The notes under the pieces were generated by a model, which saw only the letters and a list, made by a program, of their open reading frames with translations, was not told the origin of the DNA and did no database searches. Shown piece by piece: positions 16,541 to 24,697 of a DNA stretch of 38,807 nt. A program made the position numbers and the translations under genes. This stretch comes from Pseudomonas californiensis (lineage in GTDB: Bacteria; Pseudomonadota; Gammaproteobacteria; Pseudomonadales; Pseudomonadaceae). Where the stretch lies: assembly GCF_021147775.1 (NCBI RefSeq), contig NZ_JAGTPK010000042.1, forward strand, positions 1 to 38,807. Reading direction: 5' to 3'. Within the stretch, counting starts at the first letter, position 1. Each line of letters opens with the position of its first letter.

Positions 16541-18181
16541 ATGAATTGGTTTTACAACGCCAGGCTGTCCACCAAACTGTTTATCTCGTTTGCGCTGTGT
16601 GCGCTGATCACTCTGGTGGTCGGCGTGATCGGCAGCCGAGGCATCAGCGACTTGTCGACCAGCCTCAAGCTCACGTTTTCCAACAACCTGGTATCAGTTT
16701 CCAAGACCAGTGAGACCAAAGCCAACGTCATTGCCCAGAATCGTGACTTGTATCGCATGATTTCAACGGCGGCCGCCAATGCTCCGCAGACCGCGAAGGA
16801 CGAGGTTGTCGCCAGCATTCGTGAAAACAGGGCTCAGGCTGAGAAGGCTTATAACGCCTATCGTGCCACGCCGCTTGAAGATGACGAGAAAGCGGCCGGC
16901 GATCAGATGGACCGGGATTGGCCTGCTTATCAGGCGCTGGTGGATAAAGCTGTCGGTGTGGCCCTGTCGGGAGATGCCGGTGCAGCGAGAGCGTTGGTCG
17001 ATGGTGAGGTTCGTGCCGTCTACGGCAAGATCATGGAGGAGTTGAATATCATGGTCGGCTCCAATGCGCGTCAGACCGGTGAAGGCGCTGACGCAGCTGC
17101 AAAAACAGAAGCCGCCGCCAACCTCAACCTATACGTAGGCATAGGCCTGGCCTTTCTGGCCGCATTTGGTCTGGGTCTGTTCATCAGCCGTGTCATCAGC
17201 AAGCCCATTGCCTACGCCGTGGGCAGTGCCCAGCGAATTGCGGGCGGCGACCTGACCCAGCCAATCATCAGCGCGCATCGCGATGAAGCCGGTTTGATGT
17301 TGTCAGCGCTCAGCGACATGCAAAACAGCCTTAAAAGCACCATCGGGCAAATTTCCAGCGCTGCTGATCAGTTGGCATCCGCTGCTGAAGAGCTCAATGC
17401 GGTTACCGAGGAAAGCAGCCGTGGTCTGACGCGTCAGAATGACGAAATTCAACTGGCTGCAACGGCGGTGACTGAAATGACCGCAGCGGTCGAAGAGGTG
17501 GCGCGCAATGCCATGTCCACCTCCGATGCGTCGAAAGTCACCAGCACCGAAGCGGCCAACGGTCGTGACCAGGCTCGCGAGGCGGTGAACGCGATCAATT
17601 CCGTGAGCACCGAGATCAGCAGTTCGACCACCATGGTTGAAGAGCTGGCCGGGCGTGTGCGCGAAATCGGCAAGGTTCTTGATGTCATTCGGGGTATTGC
17701 CGAACAGACTAACCTGCTGGCCTTGAACGCGGCCATCGAAGCCGCGCGTGCTGGCGAGCAGGGCCGTGGTTTTGCCGTCGTAGCGGACGAAGTGCGTGCA
17801 CTGGCTGCGCGTACCCAGGCGTCTACCGGGGAAATCGAGGCGATGATTGGCAGTGTTCAGAGCAGCGCTGACCAGGCCGTTCGTGCCATGGGTAACAGCC
17901 GCACCCTGGCCAGCAACACTCAGTCGCTGGCGCAGGCCACCGGTCAGTCGCTGGAGCGTATCGCACAGAGCATTGCAGAGATCAACGACCGGAACATGCT
18001 GATCGCAACCGCCTCCGAGGAGCAATCCCATGTTGCTCGCGAAGTGGACCGTAACCTGGTCAACATTCAGGATCTGTCCACTCAGACTGCTGCTGGCGCC
18101 AATCAGACCAGCGCGTCCAGCCACGAGCTCTCCCGTTTGGCGGTCTCGTTCAATAGCCTGGTAGGACGGTTCAAGGTCTGA
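16541..18181 (+). CDS. Methyl-accepting chemotaxis protein, four-helix-bundle type
   Basis: This 546-residue receptor starts MNWFYNARLSTKLFISFAL, with TM1 at about 11-32, a periplasmic region to about 190 whose helical pattern fits the 4HB_MCP sensor class, TM2 near 193-215, HAMP, and a 40H-type signalling domain. The tip is intact (IAEQTNLLALNAAIEAARAG, then GRGFAVVADEVRALAARTQ). The ATG at 16541 has GAGGG eight bases upstream. The ligand is unknown; 4HB receptors often sense organic acids or amino acids. No CheR pentapeptide is present. It shares the signalling-domain sequence closely with the other receptor in this window but differs in the sensor part. Confidence 0.94.
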   Translation: MNWFYNARLSTKLFISFALCALITLVVGVIGSRGISDLSTSLKLTFSNNLVSVSKTSETKANVIAQNRDLYRMISTAAANAPQTAKDEVVASIRENRAQAEKAYNAYRATPLEDDEKAAGDQMDRDWPAYQALVDKAVGVALSGDAGAARALVDGEVRAVYGKIMEELNIMVGSNARQTGEGADAAAKTEAAANLNLYVGIGLAFLAAFGLGLFISRVISKPIAYAVGSAQRIAGGDLTQPIISAHRDEAGLMLSALSDMQNSLKSTIGQISSAADQLASAAEELNAVTEESSRGLTRQNDEIQLAATAVTEMTAAVEEVARNAMSTSDASKVTSTEAANGRDQAREAVNAINSVSTEISSSTTMVEELAGRVREIGKVLDVIRGIAEQTNLLALNAAIEAARAGEQGRGFAVVADEVRALAARTQASTGEIEAMIGSVQSSADQAVRAMGNSRTLASNTQSLAQATGQSLERIAQSIAEINDRNMLIATASEEQSHVAREVDRNLVNIQDLSTQTAAGANQTSASSHELSRLAVSFNSLVGRFKV

Positions 18182-18204
18182 TCCCCTTGTTCTCGATCAA
18201 ACAG

Positions 18205-18221
18205 GCCTGAGAGCCTCAGGC
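18205..18221. terminator. Short hairpin between convergent genes
   Basis: GCCTGAG-AGC-CTCAGGC is a perfect seven-base stem 24 bp after the chemoreceptor stop and before the converging GNAT gene. No T run follows, so terminator function is tentative. Confidence 0.45.
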
Positions 18222-18244
18222 TGCAACAGCCTGCGGCGATTGGC

Positions 18245-18667
18245 TTACAGGCGCTTCTGGAAAAAGAAGCGCGTGTGCCCGGGCGGGTAATCATCGATCT
18301 GGCCGAATTCGGTGAAGCCATGCCGTCGGTAGAAGTCCGGCGCCTGAAAGTCAAAGGTGTCGAGCCATATGCCGACGCAGTCCTTGTCGCGCGCCAACTG
18401 CTCTGCCATCTCCATCAATCGATTACCCATACCTTGCCCTCTGGCCTGTTCAGGCACCACCAACAGTTCGATGAACAGCCAGCGATACAGGATCCGCGCA
18501 TGCAGACCGCCGAGGATTTCCGAGGTCTGGTCATCACGCACGAACAGCGCCAGTTTTTCGGATTTCCCGTCACCCGCCTGCTCGGCGTTGTAGCGCCTCA
18601 AAGGTTCCAGAATCGCCAGGCGATCTTCTTCTGTGGGGTTGCCGTTGACTTCGATGTGCACGCTCAT
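18245..18667 (-). CDS. GNAT family acetyltransferase
   Basis: This 140-residue protein is a single GNAT domain. The acetyl-CoA binding loop is EQARGQGMGNRLME (about residues 71-84), and the C-terminal part has FYRRHGFTEFGQIDDYPPGHTRFFFQKRL, typical of small stand-alone GNAT enzymes. The acceptor is unknown. The ATG at 18667 (MSVHIEVNGNPTEEDR) is preceded by GGGAG, while the longer frame has no signal. It marks the left border of the siderophore locus and does not look related to it. Confidence 0.88.
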   Translation of the reverse strand: MSVHIEVNGNPTEEDRLAILEPLRRYNAEQAGDGKSEKLALFVRDDQTSEILGGLHARILYRWLFIELLVVPEQARGQGMGNRLMEMAEQLARDKDCVGIWLDTFDFQAPDFYRRHGFTEFGQIDDYPPGHTRFFFQKRL

Positions 18668-18831
18668 GCGGTGGCTCCCGGCCATTGATTGCCCGCAGAG
18701 GTTAAAACGACGAGTGGGCATGGGTAAAGAGGGGCAGGCGCGTCGCGGTTTTTTCTGGCTTTCGAGTGCCGCTCCCCTGGACGCTGCCGACAAGGCATTC
18801 AGTCGACAGGGCGGGTGTGAGAGAACAGGGC

Positions 18832-18855
18832 TAATTTCAGTGCTGTGTCATACGT
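18832..18855 (+). promoter_or_regulatory. PvdS-type ECF sigma box before the mbtH-like gene
   Basis: TAATT, sixteen bases, then CGT. This is one base from the PvdS iron-starvation consensus TAAAT-N16-CGT. The CGT ends 64 bp before the ATG, the same distance as for the thioesterase gene box. Confidence 0.55.
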
Positions 18856-18918
18856 CTTCCATGGGTAGGCCTGTGTCCGTGGCGCAGGCGCATTCATTAT
18901 CCGACGGAGGCAAGACAG

Positions 18919-19122
18919 ATGGCATTTGACCGTGAAGACACCCAGTTTCTGGTGGTGATCAACGAAGAACAGCAGTACTCGATCTGGCCCGAGTTCAAGG
19001 CTGTGCCGCAGGGCTGGTCAACGGTAGGTAGCGCAGCATCCAAGGCCGATTGCCTGGCTTATATCGAAGCAAACTGGACTGACATGCGTCCCGCCAGCTT
19101 GCGCGAGGCAATGCAGGCGTAA
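18919..19122 (+). CDS. MbtH-like NRPS accessory protein
   Basis: This 67-residue protein is a complete MbtH-like protein, which binds adenylation domains of nonribosomal peptide synthetases and is often needed for their solubility and activity. The family signature is plain: QYSIWPEFKAVPQGWSTVG and WTDMRPASLR, with the three conserved tryptophans. ACGGAGG precedes the ATG. The gene is alone on the plus strand, about 8.8 kb before the rightward NRPS operon and separated from it by leftward transport genes, and it has its own sigma box and its own terminator. Its likely partner is one of the A domains of the locus. Confidence 0.95.
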   Translation: MAFDREDTQFLVVINEEQQYSIWPEFKAVPQGWSTVGSAASKADCLAYIEANWTDMRPASLREAMQA

Positions 19123-19206
19123 CGTTGCGTTGGGCGTTGGTGTCTTTGATGGACCCGTTCAGGCCGGGTTGAGGTCAGGAACTGATGCCCAGACCTGCGA
19201 TACGAG

Positions 19207-19237
19207 ATCCGATGCCAGAGTTCTGGCATCGGATTTT
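19207..19237 (+). terminator. Strong intrinsic terminator after the mbtH-like gene
   Basis: ATCCGATGCCAGA and TCTGGCATCGGAT form a perfect 13-base stem with a tiny loop, followed by TTTT. It also faces the 3' end of the converging receptor gene and may work from both sides. Confidence 0.88.
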
Positions 19238-19254
19238 CGGGCTGACCCGGTCAA

Positions 19255-21426
19255 TTACCAGCGATAGTTGACCGAACCTATCACCGTGCGTTCGTCGCCG
19301 TAGCGGCACGAGGCGTTGCAGAACAGATACTTCTCATTGGCCAGATTTTGCGCCTTCATGGCCACTGTCCAGTTCTTGTCGACTTCGTAGCTGACTTTCG
19401 CGTCGAACAGGGTGTACGCCTCGACTTTCGCGTCGGTGTCCGAGCTCGAAGTCCGGCTGGTGCCCATGTAGCGTGCACCGCCGCCCACCACGACCTTCGA
19501 CAGGCCCAGCGCGGTCAGACGATAGTCGGCCCACAGGCTGGCCATGTGGTAAGGCACGCCATCGATGCGTGTCCCGACGCGGCTCGCCACGGCGTCATCA
19601 GTGATCTTCGAGTCGGTGTAGGTGTACGACGCAGTGGTGCTCAGGTTCGTAGTGATGTCCGCTTTGGCTTCAAGCTCGACGCCGCGTGAGCGGGTTTCAC
19701 CGAACTGCACGGTGTTACCGGTAAGGTCGGTGCTCAGCGAGTTTTTCTGCTTGAGGTCGTAAACTGCTGCGCTCAACAGGGCATTGGTGCCTGGCGGGGT
19801 GTAGCGCACGCCCACCTCATACTGTTCGCCTTCGGTCGGTTCGAACGCAGTAGGCGCGTTGGCGTTGAATACGTTGGCGGGCAGGAACGACTGACTCCAG
19901 CTGATGTAAGGTGCCAGGCCGTTGTCCGCTTCATACACCAGCCCTACACGGCCAGTCGCCTTTTTGTCGTCGCGTGGCGTGCGTGCGCCGGTAGCGTTGG
20001 CGTAGGTGCGGCTTTCCGCCCAGTCCTGACGGCCGCCGAGCAGCAGTACCCACTTGTCGTCGAACTTGATCTGATCCTGTACATACACGCCAGCCTGGGC
20101 GCTGTGCAGGTCCGAGCCGGTGTCGGCTGTGGTGATGGCCGTCGGTGCGCCATACACTGGGTTTGCCGGGTTGAAAACAGAGTTGGCGCCCGCGAAGCGA
20201 TGCGAGTCGTAGGTCTTGTGGTAGTAGTCCACGCCTGCCAACAGGGTGTGCTGCCAACGGCCGCTGTTAAGGGTCCATTCGACGTTGTTGTCACTGGTCC
20301 AGCCTTCAGAGCGTTCGCGGCGAATACTTGCCCGACGTGCCAGCAGGCCCTGGTTGCGCAGTGCCACGCTGCCCGTATCGGCGACCTGCATGTAGTCCCA
20401 GCTCAGATCCGCATCGAAGTGGCGTAACGAGTGACGGACTTTCAGGTCTGGCGTGAAGTTGTGTTCGAACAGATAGCCGACCGTCGTCGAGTAGTTGTTG
20501 TAATGATCGAAGCCGCGCTCGCCGGTGAACAGATCACGATCGACCTTGGGGTAACGAGTGCTTGATGAGGTCGTGAGGTCATAGTCCAGAGGCGGGGCAA
20601 AACCGGTGCGGGTTTCCTGATAGCTGGCCAGGAAGGTCAGCGAGGTGTCCTCGTTCGGGCGCCAGGTGAAGGCGGGTGCGATGTAACGACGGTCGTCGTC
20701 TGCGTCGGTGGTCTGCGTGTCGCTGTCGCGCCACAGGCCCGTGAGGCGATAGGAAAACTGCCCTGCGTCGTCGAGCGGGCCGCCGAGGTCGAAGCTATAT
20801 TGCTTGCGGGCATGGCTGCCGTATTCGACGTTGATTTCATGCAGCGGGGTGTCTGTCGGACGCTTGGTGATGGTGTTGATCAGACCGCCCGGTGACAGTT
20901 GACCGTACAGCACCGATGAGGCGCCCTTGACCACTTCAACGCGCTCCAGGCCGTAGGGTTCGATGCCGCCGTCATACACGCTGCCTTGCAGTTTCATGCC
21001 ATCACGCAGAATGCCGCCAGTGCCCGAGCCCACGTTGAAACCGCGGATCACGAAGTCATCGGCTACCCGGCTGAAACCGCCCGGCTGGGCAATCACGCCT
21101 GGCGTGTAGCTCAGGGCTTCGGCCAGCGTGTCGGTTTTGCGGTTGTCCATTTCGTCACGCGTGATGACCGAAATCGACTGTGGGATCTCCTTGATCGCCG
21201 AGTTGGTCTTGCTCGCGCTGGTGCTGCGCGTTGCCACCGGGCCACTGACCTGCCCGGTCGGGTTCTCGATCACTTTGGCATCGATGTTGGTGTCCTGCAG
21301 CACCAGCGTGCTGCCCGGCGTTGCGGCACCGGTAGTGTCGGCGGCGTATGCTGCGCTCAGCGGCAGGCCACTGAGAAACAAGGCGAGCGCCAAGGGATGA
21401 TAGGCGAAGACATTCTTTGCGTGCAT
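19255..21426 (-). CDS. TonB-dependent ferric-siderophore receptor
   Basis: This 723-residue outer-membrane receptor starts with a signal peptide (cleavage near SAAYA-AD, residue 29), then a short region that may contain the TonB box (TLVLQDT), a plug domain (IPQSISVITRDEM to about residue 215) and a 22-strand barrel ending in VIGSVNYRW, with the terminal aromatic residue expected for barrel assembly. The late barrel segment with paired cysteines (LFCNASCRYGDERTVIG) is typical of FhuA/FhuE-like siderophore receptors. There is no N-terminal signalling domain of the FecA/FpvA type, so it should not itself activate an anti-sigma factor. AGGAG precedes the ATG. It lies 99 bp behind the acetyltransferase gene and is probably in its transcript. 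Confidence 0.93.
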   Translation of the reverse strand: MHAKNVFAYHPLALALFLSGLPLSAAYAADTTGAATPGSTLVLQDTNIDAKVIENPTGQVSGPVATRSTSASKTNSAIKEIPQSISVITRDEMDNRKTDTLAEALSYTPGVIAQPGGFSRVADDFVIRGFNVGSGTGGILRDGMKLQGSVYDGGIEPYGLERVEVVKGASSVLYGQLSPGGLINTITKRPTDTPLHEINVEYGSHARKQYSFDLGGPLDDAGQFSYRLTGLWRDSDTQTTDADDDRRYIAPAFTWRPNEDTSLTFLASYQETRTGFAPPLDYDLTTSSSTRYPKVDRDLFTGERGFDHYNNYSTTVGYLFEHNFTPDLKVRHSLRHFDADLSWDYMQVADTGSVALRNQGLLARRASIRRERSEGWTSDNNVEWTLNSGRWQHTLLAGVDYYHKTYDSHRFAGANSVFNPANPVYGAPTAITTADTGSDLHSAQAGVYVQDQIKFDDKWVLLLGGRQDWAESRTYANATGARTPRDDKKATGRVGLVYEADNGLAPYISWSQSFLPANVFNANAPTAFEPTEGEQYEVGVRYTPPGTNALLSAAVYDLKQKNSLSTDLTGNTVQFGETRSRGVELEAKADITTNLSTTASYTYTDSKITDDAVASRVGTRIDGVPYHMASLWADYRLTALGLSKVVVGGGARYMGTSRTSSSDTDAKVEAYTLFDAKVSYEVDKNWTVAMKAQNLANEKYLFCNASCRYGDERTVIGSVNYRW

Positions 21427-21525
21427 GGAGGCTCCTGAGTGTGAAGTATTGGTCTTTTAAGTGGTTAAAGGTCAGGCCGCTCGTTGCTGATCCCCATCAG
21501 GTAGCGGGCGGCCAGCGTCAAACAA

Positions 21526-22545
21526 TCAAGGGTAGTAATCGTCGAAGAAGGTCTCGCGTTCCAGACGCAGCAGGGCCGCTTTCTTGTGTGGCAGGGTGAT
21601 GGTCTTGAGCCTGCCGTAGCCCTGGGACTCAAGGAAGCCGATCTGCCGGTTATGGTCGATCCGCGGCTCGCCGAGGATGCGCTGGGTGCGCGGCTCGTCG
21701 ATGAACATGTAATGCATGAGCGAGCGGAACCAGCCCTTGAGCTTGCCGGCGCTCTGGTGTTTGCTCTCGCCGACCACCACGTGCCAGCCACGGTCGTGGT
21801 CCTGTACGTCGTAGTAAGGGGCGATGCGGTCTTCCTTGCACCAGTAGACCTCGAAGTAGGCGAACGGCTCGTCGTCATAGCTGCCGATCAGTGGCAGAAC
21901 TCGAGGGTCGTCGAGCATCTGCTGCAGGTATTCGGCATGCTCTTGCAGGCTGCCGGTCTGTTCCCAGAAGAAGGCGACCTGTTCGAGGTTCATCCAGCGG
22001 TTGAAACGCTCCAGGTCACGCCCGATGTCGACGGTACGCAGGCTGAACGTGGTCTTGAGGCCGGGCAGTTCACGGCGATAGACCTCCCCATCAGGGATCG
22101 GCGGGCGTTGCGGGTGGCGTTTTTCACCGCTGAAGGTATACCGCAGCGGCATGCCGGCGGCTGAGCTGGTGGTCAGCCACGGCAGCGGGTGTTGCCAGAA
22201 GCTGCTGCGTGCACAACCCAGGCGGGCCGTGTGGCCGTCGTGGCCGAGCAGGGTGTCGAACACGCCTTGGCGGATGGCGTCGCGAGCGCGGTCGAGAGAA
22301 AGTGGAGCGCTGATTTCCAGCAGCGGGACGCGGGATGAATTGCAGAAGATCTGGCCGAGCAGCGCCAGCAGACCGGTGACCGGGAATGCCTCGGGCACGT
22401 TCTCCAGCACCACCTGATGGTCGTGGCGATGAAAATGCACGGGTACGACGCCCTCGATGGTCAGGCTGCCGTTGCCGTCGTCCGCCACTTGGGCGATCAC
22501 GCTGCGGTCGTCAGCCAGGCGTAGGGTGAAGTTCGGCGTGGTCAT
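21526..22545 (-). CDS. Siderophore-type N-acyltransferase (IucB/RhbD/PvdY-like GNAT)
   Basis: This 339-residue protein belongs to the acetyltransferase family that acylates N-hydroxylysine or N-hydroxyornithine to make hydroxamates. The N-terminal half has the family's FHRHDHQVVLENVPEAF, and the C-terminal GNAT domain has the typical EQVAFFWEQTGSLQEHAEYL, PLIGSYDDEPFAYFEVYW and IDEPRTQRILGEPRIDHNRQI segments. A ribosome site GGAG precedes the ATG. It is the first gene after a perfect PvdS-type box and the receptor gene follows it. No ornithine or lysine N-monooxygenase is seen in this window, so the hydroxamate precursor would have to be made by a gene outside it, or the enzyme acylates something else. 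Family call is firm, acceptor unknown. Confidence 0.88.
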   Translation of the reverse strand: MTTPNFTLRLADDRSVIAQVADDGNGSLTIEGVVPVHFHRHDHQVVLENVPEAFPVTGLLALLGQIFCNSSRVPLLEISAPLSLDRARDAIRQGVFDTLLGHDGHTARLGCARSSFWQHPLPWLTTSSAAGMPLRYTFSGEKRHPQRPPIPDGEVYRRELPGLKTTFSLRTVDIGRDLERFNRWMNLEQVAFFWEQTGSLQEHAEYLQQMLDDPRVLPLIGSYDDEPFAYFEVYWCKEDRIAPYYDVQDHDRGWHVVVGESKHQSAGKLKGWFRSLMHYMFIDEPRTQRILGEPRIDHNRQIGFLESQGYGRLKTITLPHKKAALLRLERETFFDDYYP

Positions 22546-22578
22546 GATGCTTCTCCGTTAGTGGTTTCTCGCGTATGC

Positions 22579-22602
22579 CGGCCCGCAGGAAACCTGCCGG
22601 GC
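22579..22602 (-). other. Hairpin in the leader of the acyltransferase transcript
   Basis: GCCCG-GCAGG and CCTG-CGGGC pair around AAA with one bulged base. It lies between the sigma box and the start codon, in the presumed 5' untranslated RNA. No function is evident. Confidence 0.3.
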
Positions 22603-22649
22603 ATTGGCCCGGCGCAGTTCGTCCAGGCCATAGCTTAGGTAAGTCTGTA

Positions 22650-22673
22650 ACGAATGGGAATCACAACTATTTA
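22650..22673 (-). promoter_or_regulatory. Perfect PvdS-type ECF sigma box (TAAAT-N16-CGT)
   Basis: On the minus strand TAAAT is followed by exactly sixteen bases and CGT, an exact match to the iron-starvation promoter recognised by PvdS. The start codon of the acyltransferase gene is 105 bp downstream. It lies between fhuB-like and the acyltransferase gene, so receptor expression should be independent of the fhuDB transcript. Confidence 0.75.
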
Positions 22674-22708
22674 CATTTTTTCAGATGACCTGCCATCGCA
22701 GGCCGTTT

Positions 22709-24697
22709 TCAGCGTTTGCGCGCCAGCAACCACATGAAGTAAGGGCCACCGATAAAAGTGGCGAACATGCCGGCTGGAATCTGCCACGGGAACACCAGAT
22801 TGCGACCCAGCCAGTCGGCCAGCACCAGCAGCGTGCCGCCCAGCAATGCCGAGAGCATCAATTGCGCGACCGGCCTTTGCGCGCCCAGCATACGTGCCAT
22901 GTGCGGCGCAATCAGGCCGACGAAGCTCAGTGGCCCGACTACCAGGGTCGCAGCGGCGGTCATCACTGCGGTGAGCAGCAACAGGACCAGTCGGCTGCCG
23001 CCCAGCGAGATGCCCAGTGCGCGGGTGCGTTCGGCGCCCAGCGGCATGATCGCCAGCCAGCGGTTGCACAGCGGCGTGACCAGCAGGAACGGCACCGCCA
23101 GCGCACTGATGACGACCGCCTGGGCGGTGTCGATGCGATAGGTCGAGCCGGTCATCCAACTGAGCATGAGCAGCACCCGGGAATCGCCACTGACCATGAA
23201 CAGTGCGGCGAACGCGTTGAGCAGGGTGCTCAGCGCAACGCCGGTCAGCAGCATGCGGTCTGGTGCGAATGCGCTGCGCCAGCTCAGGGCGACAATGGCC
23301 AGCAGAGCCAGCAAGGCGCCAAACGTGGCGGCCAGCAGCAGGACCATCGGGTTGAAACCAGGCACGATCAGCAGGGCGAGAATGCCGCCCAGCGCGGCCC
23401 CGGAACTGACACCAAGCATTTCCGGGCTGGCCATGGGGTTGCCGGTCATGCGTTGCATCAGGGTGCCCGCGAGTGCGAGCAGGATCCCGGCGGCAAACGC
23501 AGCGGCCACGCGTGGCGCACGCCATGGCAGCAACGCCTCGAACTCCGCACCGCCGCTGAAATACCAGCCATCCGGGCCACGGCCCCAGGTCAGCGCCAGC
23601 AACACCGAGACCGCCAGCACTGCGAGCAATATCCACGCAGTGCGCTTGAGCGGCGCAACATGACTGGCCGCACGTTGAGAAGGCGGGTTGAGGCGGGTTT
23701 CATGCAGCCGCGTCAGTAGCACCAGCAGCAGCGGCGCGCCAAGAAAGGCCGTGAAGATACCGGTCGGCATCTCACCACCCAGCAGACCTGCCAGTACCTG
23801 CACCACCTGATCGGCGAGCAGCAGCAGCAAAGCGCCGAACAGTGGTGCCCAGATCAATCGCTGGCGCAAAGTACGGGCACCCGCCAGACGAGCGAGGGCG
23901 GGTGCTGCCAGACCGACGAAGCCGATCACGCCGACGCTGGCAATGGCGCTGGCGCTCAACGCTACGGCCACTGCAAGGGCCATCAGCCGCAGACGGTTGG
24001 GCGATAAACCGAGGCTGCCTGCCGCGGCGTCGTTGAGGCCGAGCAATTCAAGCGGACGAGCGAGCAGTACCGCGAACACGGCCGCCACTGCCAGACGCGG
24101 CGCCAGGTGATACACGTCCTGCCAGTTGTTCTGGTTCAGCGAGCCTGATTGCCAGATGAACAGGTTGCTCAGCACTTCGTGGTTCGCCAGTACCAGCAAG
24201 GTGCTCAGGGTCCCGCAGTACAGGTTGATGATGAGGCCGGAAAGGATCAGCGCCACCGGTGACAGGCGTCGGCTCCAGGCCAGGCCAAGCACCGCGAGCA
24301 TGCCCAGACTGGCACCGGCCAGCGCCACGCCTTCCTGGCCGCCATCGAGCAGGTTCGGCGCATAGATGGCGCAGGCAGCCAGCGCCAGGTGCGCCCCGGA
24401 AGCGACGCCCAGCGTAGTCGGCTCGGCAATGGGGTTGCGCAGCACTTGTTGAAAGATGACCCCGGCCAATGCCAGCGCTGCACCCACCAGCAGGCTGATG
24501 ACCAGTCGTGGCAGATAGCTGTAACGAACCAGCAAGGCGGGCAGGTCATCAGGGGCAACTGTGCCGAACGCATCGCTCCAGGGCGCATGGGCTAGCAGGG
24601 AACTGCCCTGATGGATGCTCAGGGCCAGGGCGATGAATAGCAGGCAGAGGGCCAGCCATGCCGGCTGGCGGCGCAGGCGTGAGGTCGGTTCAGGCAT
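22709..24697 (-). CDS. FhuB-like fused ferric-siderophore permease
   Basis: This 662-residue inner-membrane protein contains two FecCD/BtuC-type permease domains in one chain, roughly 1-330 and 345-662, as in FhuB. Each half has about ten helices and the family's conserved stretches (GAALALAGVIFQQVLRNPIA in the first half and AGTLMQRMTGNPMASPEMLG in the second, the same region of each repeat; GFVGLAAPALARL and SFVGLIAPHMARML, also matching). It imports the iron-siderophore complex, or a released siderophore, across the inner membrane. Its ATG overlaps the fhuD-like stop by eight bases, so the two are coupled. No FhuC-type ATPase gene is next to it or anywhere in the window. Confidence 0.92.
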   Translation of the reverse strand: MPEPTSRLRRQPAWLALCLLFIALALSIHQGSSLLAHAPWSDAFGTVAPDDLPALLVRYSYLPRLVISLLVGAALALAGVIFQQVLRNPIAEPTTLGVASGAHLALAACAIYAPNLLDGGQEGVALAGASLGMLAVLGLAWSRRLSPVALILSGLIINLYCGTLSTLLVLANHEVLSNLFIWQSGSLNQNNWQDVYHLAPRLAVAAVFAVLLARPLELLGLNDAAAGSLGLSPNRLRLMALAVAVALSASAIASVGVIGFVGLAAPALARLAGARTLRQRLIWAPLFGALLLLLADQVVQVLAGLLGGEMPTGIFTAFLGAPLLLVLLTRLHETRLNPPSQRAASHVAPLKRTAWILLAVLAVSVLLALTWGRGPDGWYFSGGAEFEALLPWRAPRVAAAFAAGILLALAGTLMQRMTGNPMASPEMLGVSSGAALGGILALLIVPGFNPMVLLLAATFGALLALLAIVALSWRSAFAPDRMLLTGVALSTLLNAFAALFMVSGDSRVLLMLSWMTGSTYRIDTAQAVVISALAVPFLLVTPLCNRWLAIMPLGAERTRALGISLGGSRLVLLLLTAVMTAAATLVVGPLSFVGLIAPHMARMLGAQRPVAQLMLSALLGGTLLVLADWLGRNLVFPWQIPAGMFATFIGGPYFMWLLARKR

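Noticed and set aside
18700..18918. Attachment site or integration scar at the left border of the siderophore locus
   Set aside because: No tRNA gene, integrase or direct repeat could be seen on this side, and the right border is outside the window.
22650..22673. Fur box reading of the AATGGGAATCACAACTATT stretch
   Set aside because: The match to a Fur box is partial, while the same bases give an exact TAAAT-N16-CGT on the other strand, which explains them better. Overlapping Fur control is not excluded.
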